A stretch of 64,000 bases of DNA from contig CM066287.1 in assembly GCA_033816765.1 (NCBI GenBank), forward strand, positions 744,001 to 808,000. Direction: 5' to 3'. The notes under the pieces are model-generated. The model saw nothing but the letters and a program-made list of their open reading frames with translations. It ran no database searches and was not told the origin of the DNA. The first letter of the stretch is position 1. Each line of letters opens with the position of its first letter. Both the position numbers and the translations under genes were made by a program. Below are positions 21,630 to 32,949 of this stretch, piece after piece. This DNA is from Nothopassalora personata. Taxonomy: Eukaryota > Ascomycota > Dothideomycetes > Mycosphaerellales > Mycosphaerellaceae.

Positions 21630-22517
21630 ATGAACGACCCCATCGCCGCACTCTGCACAATGTCGCACACAGCTGCACGATATTACTTGCGTCGATCGCT
21701 GGAGCCCGAACGCAAAGGCACGTTCCCATTTATGAAGCTTCCAGCAGAGCTTCGGAACATGATATATGAAATGGTCTTGAGATTCCCAAGTCCCGGAGTC
21801 GTGATCGCTGTCGGAAAGCTGAGAGGAAGCTTGCAATCTGTGGTACGTATGGATTCTGATGATGCCGACTATGGCCCCATCGAAAGTTGGGTGCTGGACG
21901 GCACACGTCGACTATTCCCGGATGAGTGCAACAAGGAGAACATCGAAGTCAATATCGCGGAGCGAGACCTTTCGTTGCTCAGAGTCAGCAAGCAAATCTA
22001 CGGCGAAGCAATGCCGATCTTGTACGGACTGAATGCATTTTTCATTCACAGCACACACGCCTTCTACTACAGCCTGATCGATCGTCTGTCTGGGCCCGTA
22101 ATCGACAGCATTAGGCAAGTTCACCTCAACACTCGCCCTGCGTCTTACCCTGTAAAACCACGACACGGCTACAGACAGTGGGAAATGGTATGCCAAATGC
22201 TAGCATCTATGAAGCTTGATCTCCTGGTCCTCACCATTGACGAGTTCGACTGGCTGGAAGTGCCAAAGTGGATTCGCAGCGAATTGTGTTCCTCCTTGAG
22301 TCAGTTCACCAAGGTTGAGCAGATTCCTGGCTTCAGCGACCTTGCGGCTGCCGCCGCCCATGCCACGAAGTGCGTGCTGCACGACGGCGACAGCCGCTGT
22401 CCTGCTATCAAGAAGTACCTGGACGAAGCAATTGTAAGCATCACTGGCGGCAGCGACCAATCACAGGTGAAGGCCAAGCAGCGTGCGAAGAAGAGGACGC
22501 CTGCTAAGGCAATCTGA
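21630..22517 (+). CDS. 2EXR / F-box-like domain protein of unknown function
   Basis: The frame open from 21453 has its first ATG at 21630, giving 295 aa. Near the N-terminus is FPFMKLPAELRNMIYEMVL, the signature of a large family of fungal proteins (2EXR or F-box-like, LPxELRNxIYE). Further on, LLRVSKQIYGEAMPILYGLN is the usual second block. The C-terminus is basic (KAKQRAKKRTPAKA). These proteins are expanded in filamentous ascomycetes and are mostly uncharacterised; some may be substrate adaptors. An upstream exon starting at 21250 is possible. Confidence 0.65.
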   Translation: MNDPIAALCTMSHTAARYYLRRSLEPERKGTFPFMKLPAELRNMIYEMVLRFPSPGVVIAVGKLRGSLQSVVRMDSDDADYGPIESWVLDGTRRLFPDECNKENIEVNIAERDLSLLRVSKQIYGEAMPILYGLNAFFIHSTHAFYYSLIDRLSGPVIDSIRQVHLNTRPASYPVKPRHGYRQWEMVCQMLASMKLDLLVLTIDEFDWLEVPKWIRSELCSSLSQFTKVEQIPGFSDLAAAAAHATKCVLHDGDSRCPAIKKYLDEAIVSITGGSDQSQVKAKQRAKKRTPAKAI

Positions 22518-23251
22518 TCCAACAGGACGATTAGGTGCAGCAAGGCCGGACCCTGGTGGTGAGCGGATGGTACATAAGTTATGTGATGATGACCGCCGAC
22601 TGGTGGGCTGAGGTGGTTTGGTGCGGTCACTGAGGCGGTGTGTTCCTTGTGATTGAGTCTTCCATGACTCTCTCACCAACGGGAGAATATCAGGTAGCCT
22701 CTGGGCTATGACTATCCTCTTATGCAATATTTATGACAAGCCTCATTGCCCGCCTCACATATGATCACTGTGGCACATACGGAAGGCATCGCGCCGAACC
22801 TTGCAAGGATCCTGAAAGAAGCTTCCTTTGACTGCTGCTTTCGCACCGGCAAGGTGGACAAACCCATATCGTTGCGCACCAGTCATCTCAAAGTCAACAC
22901 AACATGGATCAGTACGCTACCACCGAAGGGTTCAGCTTACACCTAGCAGAGCCGAGCTGGTTCGCAAGAGTCAGCAATTGATCAGCAGCCAAGACAGCCA
23001 AGACAAGCCACTCGTGCAGGATCGGTTCCACCTGCAGGAGCTCGATCCCTCAGCGAACCCAAAAGCGAGTTGTATGTCAGCTGTATGTACAAGTTGTGAT
23101 GTCTTCCTCTCCTCTGTTATTTTGGTGACACCGGCATAGATATTGCCCTCGTGACGCGACACGGCAGTTCGCAATGCGCTTCATGCCTTGACACCTGATC
23201 CTGTATCTCATAAACGGACCCAGTGCTGTCTCAGCCGAGGCAATAACAGAT
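22518..23251. other. Intergenic region, no supported gene
   Basis: Only small frames. It contains the 3' region of the 2EXR-like gene and the promoter of the LtrA-like gene. A direct repeat, agccaagacagccaagaca, is seen near 22987. Confidence 0.4.
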
Positions 23252-25358
23252 ATGACAACTTCATCAGCGAATGGAGATGTTGAGAAGCAAGACATCGCGC
23301 TGAACACGAAAACTGAAGATGAATTGCATCATCACTTCCCCAATGCACTCCATGGCTATCATCTCCACGGCCACCACGGAGTGCACATGCGAGAGCGGCT
23401 CCGTCATTTCCTTCATCCAAACGGCAAACGCGTCCACGTAGCTGTCTCGCCTGAAGAAGCAGTCAATCTTCGCCAACGACTGGCCTCGATACACAACGAT
23501 GATGAATTCGACGTATACGTCTCAGGCACGCCAGAACACCTTGACGCCCTTCGGGAAGCCCAGAACCATCACGAAGATGCGCGCTATAAGCTTCGCCAAG
23601 AACATCCTGAGCTCTTTGACAGATTCGACAAAGTGCACAGCGAGCTTGATGCCCTCGCCCTCGAGCTGGATCGTGTTACATCTCATGGTGTGAGTCTTGA
23701 TGCCCATTTCAACAGGTTTGGGTACAACGCGCATGTGAGGAGTTACGATGATGACAGTCCTGGTCAGTCTGGAGCAAATACGCCTGGGTCGTCTCTCTCG
23801 GGCAGCACGCAGTATGAGCGTGGATTTGCCCGACCATTGAAGTTGTTCAAGGAGCCTACACTGAGGCAATACTTTCACAAGGGGATTCTCTGGCGAGCAT
23901 CCGGATCCGAAGAAGTCCAGAGCGTCGAACTCTTCGTGGACCTACTCTACGTCGGTATCCTGCAGATCATTGGCGACCATGCAGCTGAGCATCCAGATGG
24001 CCTTAATCTATTGTACTTCGTCATAACCTTCACTCTAGCCTGGAAGATCTGGAACGACAACACACTTCTGGTCAGCTGGTTCGAGACTGACGACGTGTTG
24101 CAGCGCATTTCCATTCTCTTCCTCATTGCTTGTCTTTTCGGCTATACCACCAACACGACAGAAGCATTCACACATACATATGCCACTCTGGTCGGCTTCT
24201 ACCTCGCGGCACGGTTCTTCATGGCTTGCTATCTAATCATGGTTGGCTACTTCATCAAGATGATTCGAGCTGTTGCGGTCTACCACGTTTGCATCACACT
24301 TGTTGGCGGCGCACTTTGGATCGGCTCGATACATACGGATTGGCCTGGACAACTGGCTTTGATTTGGGTTGCACTCTTCGTTGATATCTGCGGGCCGATT
24401 GGTATGATTATGATCGGCATGACTGCGAGCAGCGTGGGCAAGGGCGCAAAGGCTTGGTACGACAGAATGTTTGAGTTTATCCCAGCCATTAATATCGAGC
24501 ATCGTGTGGAACGCACGAATGCTTTTGTATCGCTTGTTTTCGGCTTTAGTGTGGTCGCCTTGCTTTACCAGAGTGCTCATGACGGTATCGGTAAGTCACA
24601 TATACTCTCTCGTTCTCCCAATTCTGTTCCCCGCTGACTTCGATCTGATAGATGCATACTTTGGCAAAGCCATAATGGGCCTAATCCAGATCTTCTGCTT
24701 CAACTGGATATACTTCGAGATCGACTCGTCAAACCTTCTCATGCACGCCATCCGTCGGCACAAATTCAGTGCTTTACTCTGGAGCTTCGCACACTTGCCT
24801 TTCATTCTCTCCTTCGTCTTAGGCGGAGGAGGCCTGGCGAAGCTAGTGATCGCCTACGACACGGAGCACTCTCACCTGGACTGGCTGACAGAACGATACC
24901 AAGCTACAGCCGAGGAACAGCACCTCGACCACATTCCCGATGGCCTGAGATGGTACTACTGCGGCGGCTTCGGAATAGCACTGCTCTGCATGGCCCTCAT
25001 CTCGATATCACACGTCCACCGCGAGCACGAAGGAATTCGACTCATCAAGAAGAAGAGGCTAATCATTCGAATCATTGTTGCTATCATCTTGATCTGCCTT
25101 CCTCTGGCGGATCACCTTAACTCCATCGAGTTGGTGGGTACTGTCACTGGTTTGATTGTGTTCCTTCTTGTGACGGAGCTAGGTGCGACGAGTGATGCAA
25201 AGGCTTCGTTGTGCGGGAGGAGTAAGCCTTGTAGGTATACCGGAAGGTGCTCGAAAGGACAGTTGCTGGAGATGATGAAGAACGGGAAGGATATTGATCC
25301 TGCAGAGCTGGCGCCGAGAAATAAGGAGCAGTATGAGGGGATGACTGTGCAGCCTTGA
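23252..25358 (+). CDS. Low temperature requirement A (LtrA) family membrane protein with His-rich N-terminus
   Basis: Exons 23252..24590 and 24652..25358 (intron 61 bp) give about 681 aa. The first about 200 residues are cytosolic-looking. They include a His-rich cluster (LHHHFPNALHGYHLHGHHG) and a charged helical region. The LtrA domain begins with SEEVQSVELFVDLLYVGI, whose E-x-F-x-D-L-x-Y/F core is the family hallmark. Multiple TM helices follow (for example ISILFLIACLFGYTT and LALIWVALFVDICGPIGM), continued in exon 2 (IYFEIDSSNLLMHAIRRH). The role of the family is unclear: in Listeria it was linked to growth at low temperature, and fungal members are uncharacterised. The splice D-G-I-D-A-Y-F-G-K is clean. 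Confidence 0.85.
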
Positions 25359-25750
25359 GGGCGTGTCGTCCCGACCATGGGTGACTACCGTGTAGATTGC
25401 CTGGTCTGACAAAAGACGCTGGAACCCAGAAGAGCGACGCGAAGGAGGGTGAGGAGATCATTGCCAGTCTTATGATTCAGTCATCACGGTCCCCATCGGC
25501 CGAGGAGGCGAACATACGTGCCTCATACTCCAATGGCCCACTCCCTCGATACAGAAAGGCGACATACTATGTGGCGGCATTTTCACGGATCAAGGTCTGC
25601 ACTGACATCCGACTATGGATGTATAGCAACACCATGACATAGGTTGTCCGGTAGGTCAAGGGAGCTTAGGCGCGTGATCCGCCTGAATACAGTGATCGTG
25701 CCAGACCAGGCCGAATACACGGAATCTCATCATTCATCAATCATAATCTA
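25359..25750. other. Convergent intergenic region
   Basis: It lies between the 3' ends of the LtrA-like gene and the minus-strand gene at 25751. No gene seen. Confidence 0.45.
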
Positions 25751-26591
25751 TTAAGGCGCCTCATCGGCAGCTGGGGTATCTAGAATCGCATCCATCTCCT
25801 CAGTCCCAAGAATACCATCCAAACTCCGCATATGCTCGTCAAAAGTCTTTAGCAGAACATCAATGTCCCTCTTTCGTGCTTTCTCCTGACTCGCGCCTCC
25901 TGTCCTAGCCTCCCGCCCGGCTATAGTAAGCATAAAGCCCCTGTCTGCACTCTTCCCATCGTCTCCTCCCCAGCTCGGCGCAGAAGTCAACTTGGTCTGC
26001 ACGGCTTGCCAATCTGGCGACCACGATGTTGCGGAGATGATTCGCTTTCCGTCTGCTGCGAAGTCCAGAATCACGAATCGTTCTTGGAGTTCTCGTTCAT
26101 GCTTCGACCCTTGAAGGGTTTCCAGAGCTGCTGAGGTCAGGATCTCGGGATCGTCGTCGGCGAAGAGGTAGTGGACGGTTGGATGATGGTGCTCGCCTGT
26201 GTCGTCTTCGACCAAGGTGAAGAAGGGACGGAACTCGGGTGGCGGGAGGAGAGGCTCGTCTTGGTCCGGTTCGGGATATGGTATGCCTGGGTCGTCTTCG
26301 TCCTCAGCCTCAGCCTCCGCCTCGTCGTCGTCTTGTCCTTCGGCAGATGGGAGAGCTCCGTGCATATCATCATCGTCGATCGTGGCGTCTACCCGCGAGG
26401 CTGTACCAGCTACGGCGTATGAGTATCATGCTACTGTACTACAACATTCCATACGGGGGCCACATACCAGCTCCATCGTTGGTCTTGGTCGCGTGAGCCT
26501 CTACAGCGATGCCCTCCTCCTTCTCGTCGCCGGCCATACGCTTGCCTTCCTCCAGCTGCTCCACGCGATCATCTTCTCCAGTTCCTGACAT
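25751..26591 (-). CDS. Conserved acidic hypothetical protein, about 260 aa
   Basis: Exons 26591..26468 and 26409..25751, joined across a 58-bp intron, encode about 260 aa. The N-terminus (MSGTGEDDRVEQLEEGKRM) and the next 80 residues are strongly acidic and disordered. A compact domain follows, with PEFRPFFTLVEDDTG, HHHPTVHYLFADDDPE, RFVILDFAADGKRIISATS and a final helical segment (DIDVLLKTFDEHMRSLDG). I have a sense of a conserved fungal family but cannot name it. The intron was placed because both exons keep one coherent acidic frame and an ATG. Confidence 0.65.
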
Positions 26592-26890
26592 GCTCCATAT
26601 CTACAGAAGATGATCGGAATTGGCTGGACGATTCTCGTGCTGAGCTCAACCTGAGGCAGAGCTCCGATGCGGCATAGCTCCGGCCGCCTAACGCCGAGCG
26701 CACGGACCCTCTAGCCGCGATCGCGCAACCTCACGTTTTTTCGGGCATCAAGTCGCCGCTGCTCGTTCTTCGCCGAACGTGGTGGAGCCATTGGCGATCA
26801 CGTCTTGAGGCTATCGCATTCTCTGACATCCGTATGAAGTGGTAGGATTGATGATTCCCTCTCTTCTCTTTCATCCTCCCCTACACCAGC

Positions 26891-28691
26891 ATGCCTCAAG
26901 AGGACCATCAGAATGGCCACGCCACGGAGACATCACCACTTCTATCGAATATATCAGCAATAGAGCCCAATGATGCCCTCGCACCGGAAGTACTCCTCCC
27001 GGGATCCCATCATGCCAATGGTAATGGCACATTCAAAGCTTCCACCACCGAAGATGACAACGGCTCCCTTGAACGGCAAGAGACTAATACATCGATCAAC
27101 CGCCACAAGCAATACGAAGGCCTGCCCGAAGTCAAGAAGCGCTTGAAATATATTTTCCCAGCAGTCGTAATTGGCGTCTTCCTTTCTGCCGCAGACCAAA
27201 CCATCATAGTCAGCAGCTATGGCAGCATCGGGTCGGAGCTCAATGCTTTGAGCATGACTTCCTGGATCGCCACTGCTTACTTCCTGACCTTGACATCGTT
27301 CCAGCCGCTCTATGGGAAGTTGTCTGATATCTTTGGCCGGAAAGCATGTTTACTCTTTGGCTACACGGTCTTCGGCTTGGGCTGTCTGGGATGTGGCCTG
27401 GCGCAGGATATCAATCAGCTCATCGCTGCCAGAGCTTTCGCAGGAATTGGAGGAGGTGCCATGACGACGGTCGTGAGTATTTTGTTAAGTGACATCTGTA
27501 CGTTGAGGGAGAGAGGGCAGTGGCAGGGATATGTGAACATTGTGTTTGCTGCTGGGTCGAGCTGTGGGGCGCCGCTCGGGGGTAATGTCCATTTCAAAGG
27601 CGGCAAGGATTCTATGCTAATATGTGTTAGGCATTGCTGCGGACTACATCGGCTGGCGATGGGCGTTCCTGGTTCAGGTGCCTCTCTGTATCATAGCATT
27701 TGTCGCTGTCACCTTCGCGCTCCACTTACCACAGCGTGAAAAAGCAGACTGGCGAAAATCCCTGCGCCGCATCGATTTCCCAGGCGCAGTCATCTTGCTC
27801 AGCGCCGTTTCTACACTTTGCCTGGCACTGGACCGTGGCAGCAACGTTTCTTGGACGGCGCCCGAGGCTTACATCTCGCTGGCAATCTCAATCCCGCTAT
27901 TCATCATCTTCGTCCTGGTCGAGATGAAAGTCGCAGTTGAGCCATTCGCGCCTGGCCACATCATCTTCAACCGCACCATGATCGCCACCTACCTCTGCAA
28001 CTTCTTCTCAATGGGCGGTTTGCTATCCACAATATTCTACATCCCACTCTACTTCCAAGTTGTTGATCATGTCTCGGCCACAGGAGCCGGGGTACGACTG
28101 ATTCCCGGCGTCATCCTGGGTGTGCTTGGAAGCCTGCACGCAGGATTCTACATGCGACGGACTGGACGATATTATTGGCTTACAGTCATTTCCTACGTAG
28201 GTCTAACTCTGGGAACACTTGCCATCTTCCTGAGCAGCGGCATCCTCATCGACAGCACTATCGCCATCATCCTCGGAATGTGTCTCGCTGGCTTCGGCAA
28301 CGGGAACGGCATCACAACTACTCTAATCGGCATCATTGCAAACGCTGCTCACAGAGACCAAGCTGTCGCGACTGCTTGCAGCTACCTCTTCCGATCCTTG
28401 GGGAGTGTCTTTGGAGTCTCTATTTCTGCCACTGTGGCCAATCAGGCTTTGAGGGAGAATCTGGCTCGTGAGCTGCCAAGACTGGGCCTGCCAGAGGCTG
28501 AAGCTGTTGAGATCGCAGACAAGGTGAGACAGAGTCTTGCGTATTTGAGACAGCTGGATCCGAGGGTGAGGCATATCGTGGAGGACTGCTTTGCGAGGAG
28601 TACGAATGCGGCTTTTGGGTTGCAGGTACTGCTTGTGTTGGGGGCGGCGGTCAGTGCGTGGTTTATTAGAGAGACGAGGCTGAGTAAGTGA
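26891..28691 (+). CDS. MFS transporter, 14-TM DHA2-like drug or basic amino acid exporter
   Basis: Exons 26891..27581 and 27631..28691 (49-bp intron) encode about 583 aa. The hydrophilic N-terminus (about 85 aa) carries TSPLLSN, an acidic dileucine-like element seen in vacuolar transporters. The membrane part shows MFS motif A between helices 2 and 3 (GKLSDIFGRKACLLFG) and motif C-like glycines (AFAGIGGGAMTTVVSI). About 14 hydrophobic segments can be counted. The splice restores APLGGIAADYIGWRWAF, a strongly conserved block. Family members export drugs or toxins, or take basic amino acids into vacuoles (Vba type). Substrate cannot be told. No biosynthetic cluster is next to it. Confidence 0.88.
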
Positions 28692-29522
28692 TAGAGGATG
28701 TGTGGCCTGGAGGAAACTTGGATCATGGTAGGTGGGTCAGGTCTGATGCTTCTTCAGCTATGTTGCTGCTCATGCTAGACTTAGACATACTTCCATCTTG
28801 CCGACCAATGTCATACGTAACAGGCCAGGTGCGGCACGGCGACCATACTTATGCACGTAAATCAAGAGATGCGAGAAAGACGAGGCAGTCGATTTCCGCC
28901 GATATGACAAAAATGTCACACTGGAACTCAAAGCCTGGAACAAGCGCAATATGAGAGTCATTCGCGTAGTTCTCGTGCTGTTATTCATTCTCAGCTTCCA
29001 GCCATGTGTACTGACTACACTAAACTTACACTTGCGTCCACAAAGCCTCCAATGCCGTGCTATACTCCAAACATTCCCGGTGCCGTCGCTCCCATGCAAC
29101 CCACGAACCCACCGCTATGCAAAAAGCAACGCCACCCAGCATCTCTACAATTCTCGTACAGGTTTTTCGCCCGCTGTGTGGCGAACCCTTCCAAGAACCA
29201 TAAAATTAACCATCATCTCTTCGTATTATTCTATAACAGCTCTCTGGCCTAGAGACTGGCTTTAAAGGTGAACCATACTCAACCCTTTCGTCCATGGAGT
29301 CTCCGGGTCGCCATCATCTGCACTCAGACTAGCTGGATATATGGGTGAATCCTGCTCAACCCTTTCATCCAGCCAGCGCAAGCAGCCCCTCGACATCGGC
29401 TCCGCCTCCACCTCGACAAGCTGCTGCTGAACTTGTAGATGAACCACGCTCAACCTTTGCGTCCAGCCAGTCTCTCCACCACGACCTCAACCACGACCTC
29501 AACCACGCCCTCTATCCTCCAT
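28692..29522. other. Intergenic region with imperfect repeats
   Basis: No gene is supported. The 29270-29520 part holds three imperfect copies of a roughly 35-bp element and a 12-bp tandem repeat; see the repeat entry. Confidence 0.5.
29268..29515. repeat. Imperfect repeats (about 35 bp, three copies) plus a 12-bp tandem repeat
   Basis: Copies start near 29268, 29342 and 29438 and share the core ctcaaccctttcgtcca with substitutions (second copy ...ctttcatcca, third ...cctttgcgtcca). A 12-bp unit, cacgacctcaac, is then repeated at about 29478-29506. On the minus strand the copies would read as a WTxRLSxVHL-like peptide. They lie just beyond the stop of the coiled-coil gene. Confidence 0.6.
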
Positions 29523-31103
29523 CTACGTCTTCCTCGCCTGGCGCAGCTCAATCTTCGTCTGCTCAGGCTCATGAATAGCCAAATCCGGCTCACGCTTCAA
29601 CTTCTCCACAGTCTCACCATCATCACCTCCAGTCCTGAGGTTCGATTCCGCAATCTCCTGCTTCAATCCCGACATCTGGATGTTCAGGTCGTTGATCATC
29701 TTGCCGTACTTATCCACCGACATCTGCAAAGCGGCGCGGTCCGCATGTAACTGCTTCGCCGCGTTGAAGTGCTTGTCGTGGTCCGCCTGCAGCTTGGGGA
29801 GCTTGGAAGCGTGTTGCTGGGCGATCGCCAGTCGGGCCTGCAGGGAAGAAGTGTGCTGTGACATGGCGGATGCTTCGAAAAATTTCCTATCGGCTAGAGC
29901 GACGGTCGCGCGCATTTGCTTGTCGCGGGCTTTGAAGTCGGCACGGATGTCTTCTTCGTTTGCTTGTGCGGTGGCGACCTGCTGGAGCATGTCTTGGTGG
30001 TGTTCGACGATGAGACGAGTAAGATTGACGAGAGTGGTTTCAGGCGCTACTGGTGTGTCTGCTGGTAGGATCTGCTTCAGGGTGGTGATCGACTGCTTCA
30101 GGGAGACGTGGAGTTTGTTGGCGCGCTGCTGCTGCTCAAGGCCTGATCGTGCGACTTTAGCGTTGCTCTCGAGAGCGGAGGACAGTGTCGATTCCGTGTT
30201 TGACAGCTTGCCCTTCAGGACGAACATGTCGCCCTTCAACTCGGAGATGTCGTCCTCGAGAACAACGATCCTGTCTCCTTGCTCGTCGCAGCGCTTCTCA
30301 GTCTCTTCGAGGCGACTCTGAAGATCAGCGTTGTCGGACTCAACGGCCTGTAGCTGGGTCTTCAGCTCTTCGTTAGTAGTCGCAATGCTCTTACTCTTCT
30401 CGTACAAGCCCTCATGGTTCTTGAGAAGCTTCTTGTGCTCGCTCAACAAGGTACTGTACTGTTCTTCTGTCTTCTCGGCGGCGGCGCGCTTCTGCTCCGA
30501 CTCAGCGAACTTTGCTTTCCACTCCTTGATGTCACTCTCTGCAGACTTGAGGTACTCCTCGTGCGCCCCCTGCTCGAAGTCCCATCGTGTCTTCAAAGCC
30601 TTGACGCCCTCGGCAATGCTGTCATATTCTTGCTTGCTGGCAATGACATCTTCTCCAAATCGAGTCGACCTGTGCTCCGCGCTCGCGCGAGCCGCTTCAG
30701 CAGCGATAGCGTCGTTCTTTGCAATCTGCGCCTCCTGAGTGAGGGCCTTGATCTTCGCCTCGGCCTCGAGTTGCTTACGCTCCGCCTCTGCGCGCAACTT
30801 CTTCTCTGCCGCGAGCTCAGCCGTTGTGGACGTCAATAACATCTTGGTGTCGAAAAGCTCGCCTTCGATGGCAGTAAGTCTCTTATGAGTCTCGGCGTGC
30901 ACTTTTGAGGTGGTCATGCCCTTGAACTTGCTCTCGACCTTAATAAAGGTCTTCTCGCCTTTCGTCTTGATGTTGGCCTTCATGTTGCGTAAGTGGTACT
31001 TGCTCTGGACTGTGGCGATGCGGTAGTTGGTGTTGGTGAGCGCCTCGGCAACTATGCGGTTGCTGCCAATCGGGACAGGTGGGATTGGGGATGTGATGAA
31101 CAT
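29523..31103 (-). CDS. Coiled-coil protein of unknown function, 526 aa
   Basis: A single exon. I chose ATG 31103 (MFITSPIPPVPIGSN) because the frame upstream of it reads as leader sequence. After about 75 residues the protein is almost wholly heptad-rich helix, Ala/Glu/Lys/Gln-dominated (AELAAEKKLRAEAERKQLEA, then SRLEETEKRCDEQGDRIVVL), with a break near TLKQILPADTPVAPETT. The basic patch KANIKTKGEKTFIKVESKFK precedes the coil. No motor head, membrane segment or known domain is seen. It could be a structural or tethering protein. Similarity to other coiled coils would be compositional, so no function is given. Confidence 0.7.
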   Translation of the reverse strand: MFITSPIPPVPIGSNRIVAEALTNTNYRIATVQSKYHLRNMKANIKTKGEKTFIKVESKFKGMTTSKVHAETHKRLTAIEGELFDTKMLLTSTTAELAAEKKLRAEAERKQLEAEAKIKALTQEAQIAKNDAIAAEAARASAEHRSTRFGEDVIASKQEYDSIAEGVKALKTRWDFEQGAHEEYLKSAESDIKEWKAKFAESEQKRAAAEKTEEQYSTLLSEHKKLLKNHEGLYEKSKSIATTNEELKTQLQAVESDNADLQSRLEETEKRCDEQGDRIVVLEDDISELKGDMFVLKGKLSNTESTLSSALESNAKVARSGLEQQQRANKLHVSLKQSITTLKQILPADTPVAPETTLVNLTRLIVEHHQDMLQQVATAQANEEDIRADFKARDKQMRATVALADRKFFEASAMSQHTSSLQARLAIAQQHASKLPKLQADHDKHFNAAKQLHADRAALQMSVDKYGKMINDLNIQMSGLKQEIAESNLRTGGDDGETVEKLKREPDLAIHEPEQTKIELRQARKT

Positions 31104-32949
31104 TGTGATTGTTTGTTTCGGTGTGTGATGATGTTGTTTGTCTTCAAGTTGACTGTGACTTGGTCGAAACTGAAGATCTCTGTCGTCGCGCCGGGGTGTT
31201 TGCGGTAAGAAGAACTTCGACTGTGGCGGAAGGTTTTGGTCGTCCGCTTGCTGTAGGCGCACGGACGCCTTTGTTTTGTCAAGAGTGATGAGAGGAAGTG
31301 AATGAGGAAAAATCTGGCGTTTGAAAACCAATCGAGTCGAATTAGTTCACCAAAAGTCTCGCGTATATGCCAAAGCCCGGGAGAAGATGCGTTGCAGGGC
31401 ATGGGGAGCCCAGCTTCAACATTCACTTCACTGCCGAGCTAATGCCGTAAGAGGAAGGAGCAAATTTCAGCCGCGCTCTGATATGACTGATGACTGTGTC
31501 GAATACTGCGGTCAACATCTGAGCCTTTCATAAGGTTTCAAGACAATAGTCTTTGGTGCAGCGTTTAACGTCCGCTACCTGCGGCTTGGCTGAACTTCTG
31601 CGTTTGCATGTGACGGAGTGGACCTCAGCGAAGTCTGAGCGTAAGGTACCAAGGCCTACAGAAGACCTCTAGCTACAGCTAGCTCAAGGCAAATACAGAA
31701 GCAATTTTCGAGACTTATGTGTAAGAGCCATCGAGGTCAGCGACCAGCTGGCTGTAGCACGCAGCACGCTATTGCCACGCGGGATGATTGCCTGGCACTC
31801 AACCACCAGCGCTGCAAAACAGAATTTTATCGCTTCGCCCATTCTCAAGCATATTTATCCTTTCTGCCGGGACCCTCACTTCACGCAGTTCTCTTCGCGA
31901 GCACTTCGCGGACAGACTCCGCCAAGCTCTCCTCGTACACAGTGTCCACTTTCCTTCGGTTCTCCTCCTTCTCCTTGATACTGCCTCGATGAGGTCGTTG
32001 AGCTTCATGACAGCTTCTATCAGCGAAGCACGGTAGTTGTGCTGGCGAGTCGAGTCTGGTGTCTGAGAGATGTAGGAAGGCCTTGCTTGGTGAATGAGCG
32101 ACTTGTGCGAGCTTTCTTCGCTCGTCTGGCTATACTTCGGTAAGCACATGTGAATGAAGACTTGACTGTCACGATCTCTGAACAAGCTAGATGGATATAG
32201 GGTCCACGTTACAATAATAATTTGTCCGTACTCTTTAAGGCATTCTTCCAAAAGACAAACTGGCACCGTGGTCGCTAAAAGCCGTTTTCATCCACTATTC
32301 CACCCTCTTTGGCAGCGACGGTTTCAGATACCCGTCGCGTTGATTTGCAAAGTCCGTTACAGTTGCTCTTGTCTGTCCTAGAAGGCATTGCGTGATCTTC
32401 CAAGTTGAGCTATGATCAATGTCGACTTCGGCAGCCACATTGATCGCTATATCAATACCCCAGGTCAAAAGCGTGGGCAGGAGACATGCTCATCTTCTCG
32501 CTATGGCTTGCTCTTACTGCTAAGGGCATTGACCTACGATGATAATGCTCCGCGCTGTTCATGCATGGGCCCGCGAGATGGCTTGGAGCGGACTCATCAT
32601 GCCCAACGAGGACCCTACTAATAAATCTGGCAGTCCAACTCTCAACATCGGTGAGCCAATGTTGAGCATAAACGATGTCTTCAATTGAAGATAATGAGGC
32701 AGGAAGCAGTGACCGATGGATACGGAGACATTGAAGCCTCTTCATGCCAAGACTTCCTCAGCGGGCAGAGCTCCGCCCTGATGTGATTGGACCTAGCTTC
32801 AGATAGATGGACATTTTCATGCGATGGAGCATCACTAACAGTACCTCATCACATTCCGCAACGGTGACATATTGGCCCCTACTGCTACTGTTCGCATTTA
32901 CGAACTATCATCCGCATGTCCGTCACAAGCACATGCACAATGCAGCCTC
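31104..32949. other. Gene-poor 1.85 kb
   Basis: Short frames on both strands only, none recognised. The first about 250 bp are probably the promoter and leader of the coiled-coil gene. No simple repeat stands out. Confidence 0.45.

Noticed and set aside
29262..29453. 63-codon minus frame as a C-terminal exon of the coiled-coil gene
   Set aside because: It lies beyond the coiled-coil gene's stop and no splice pair clearly joins it; reported only as a repeat region.
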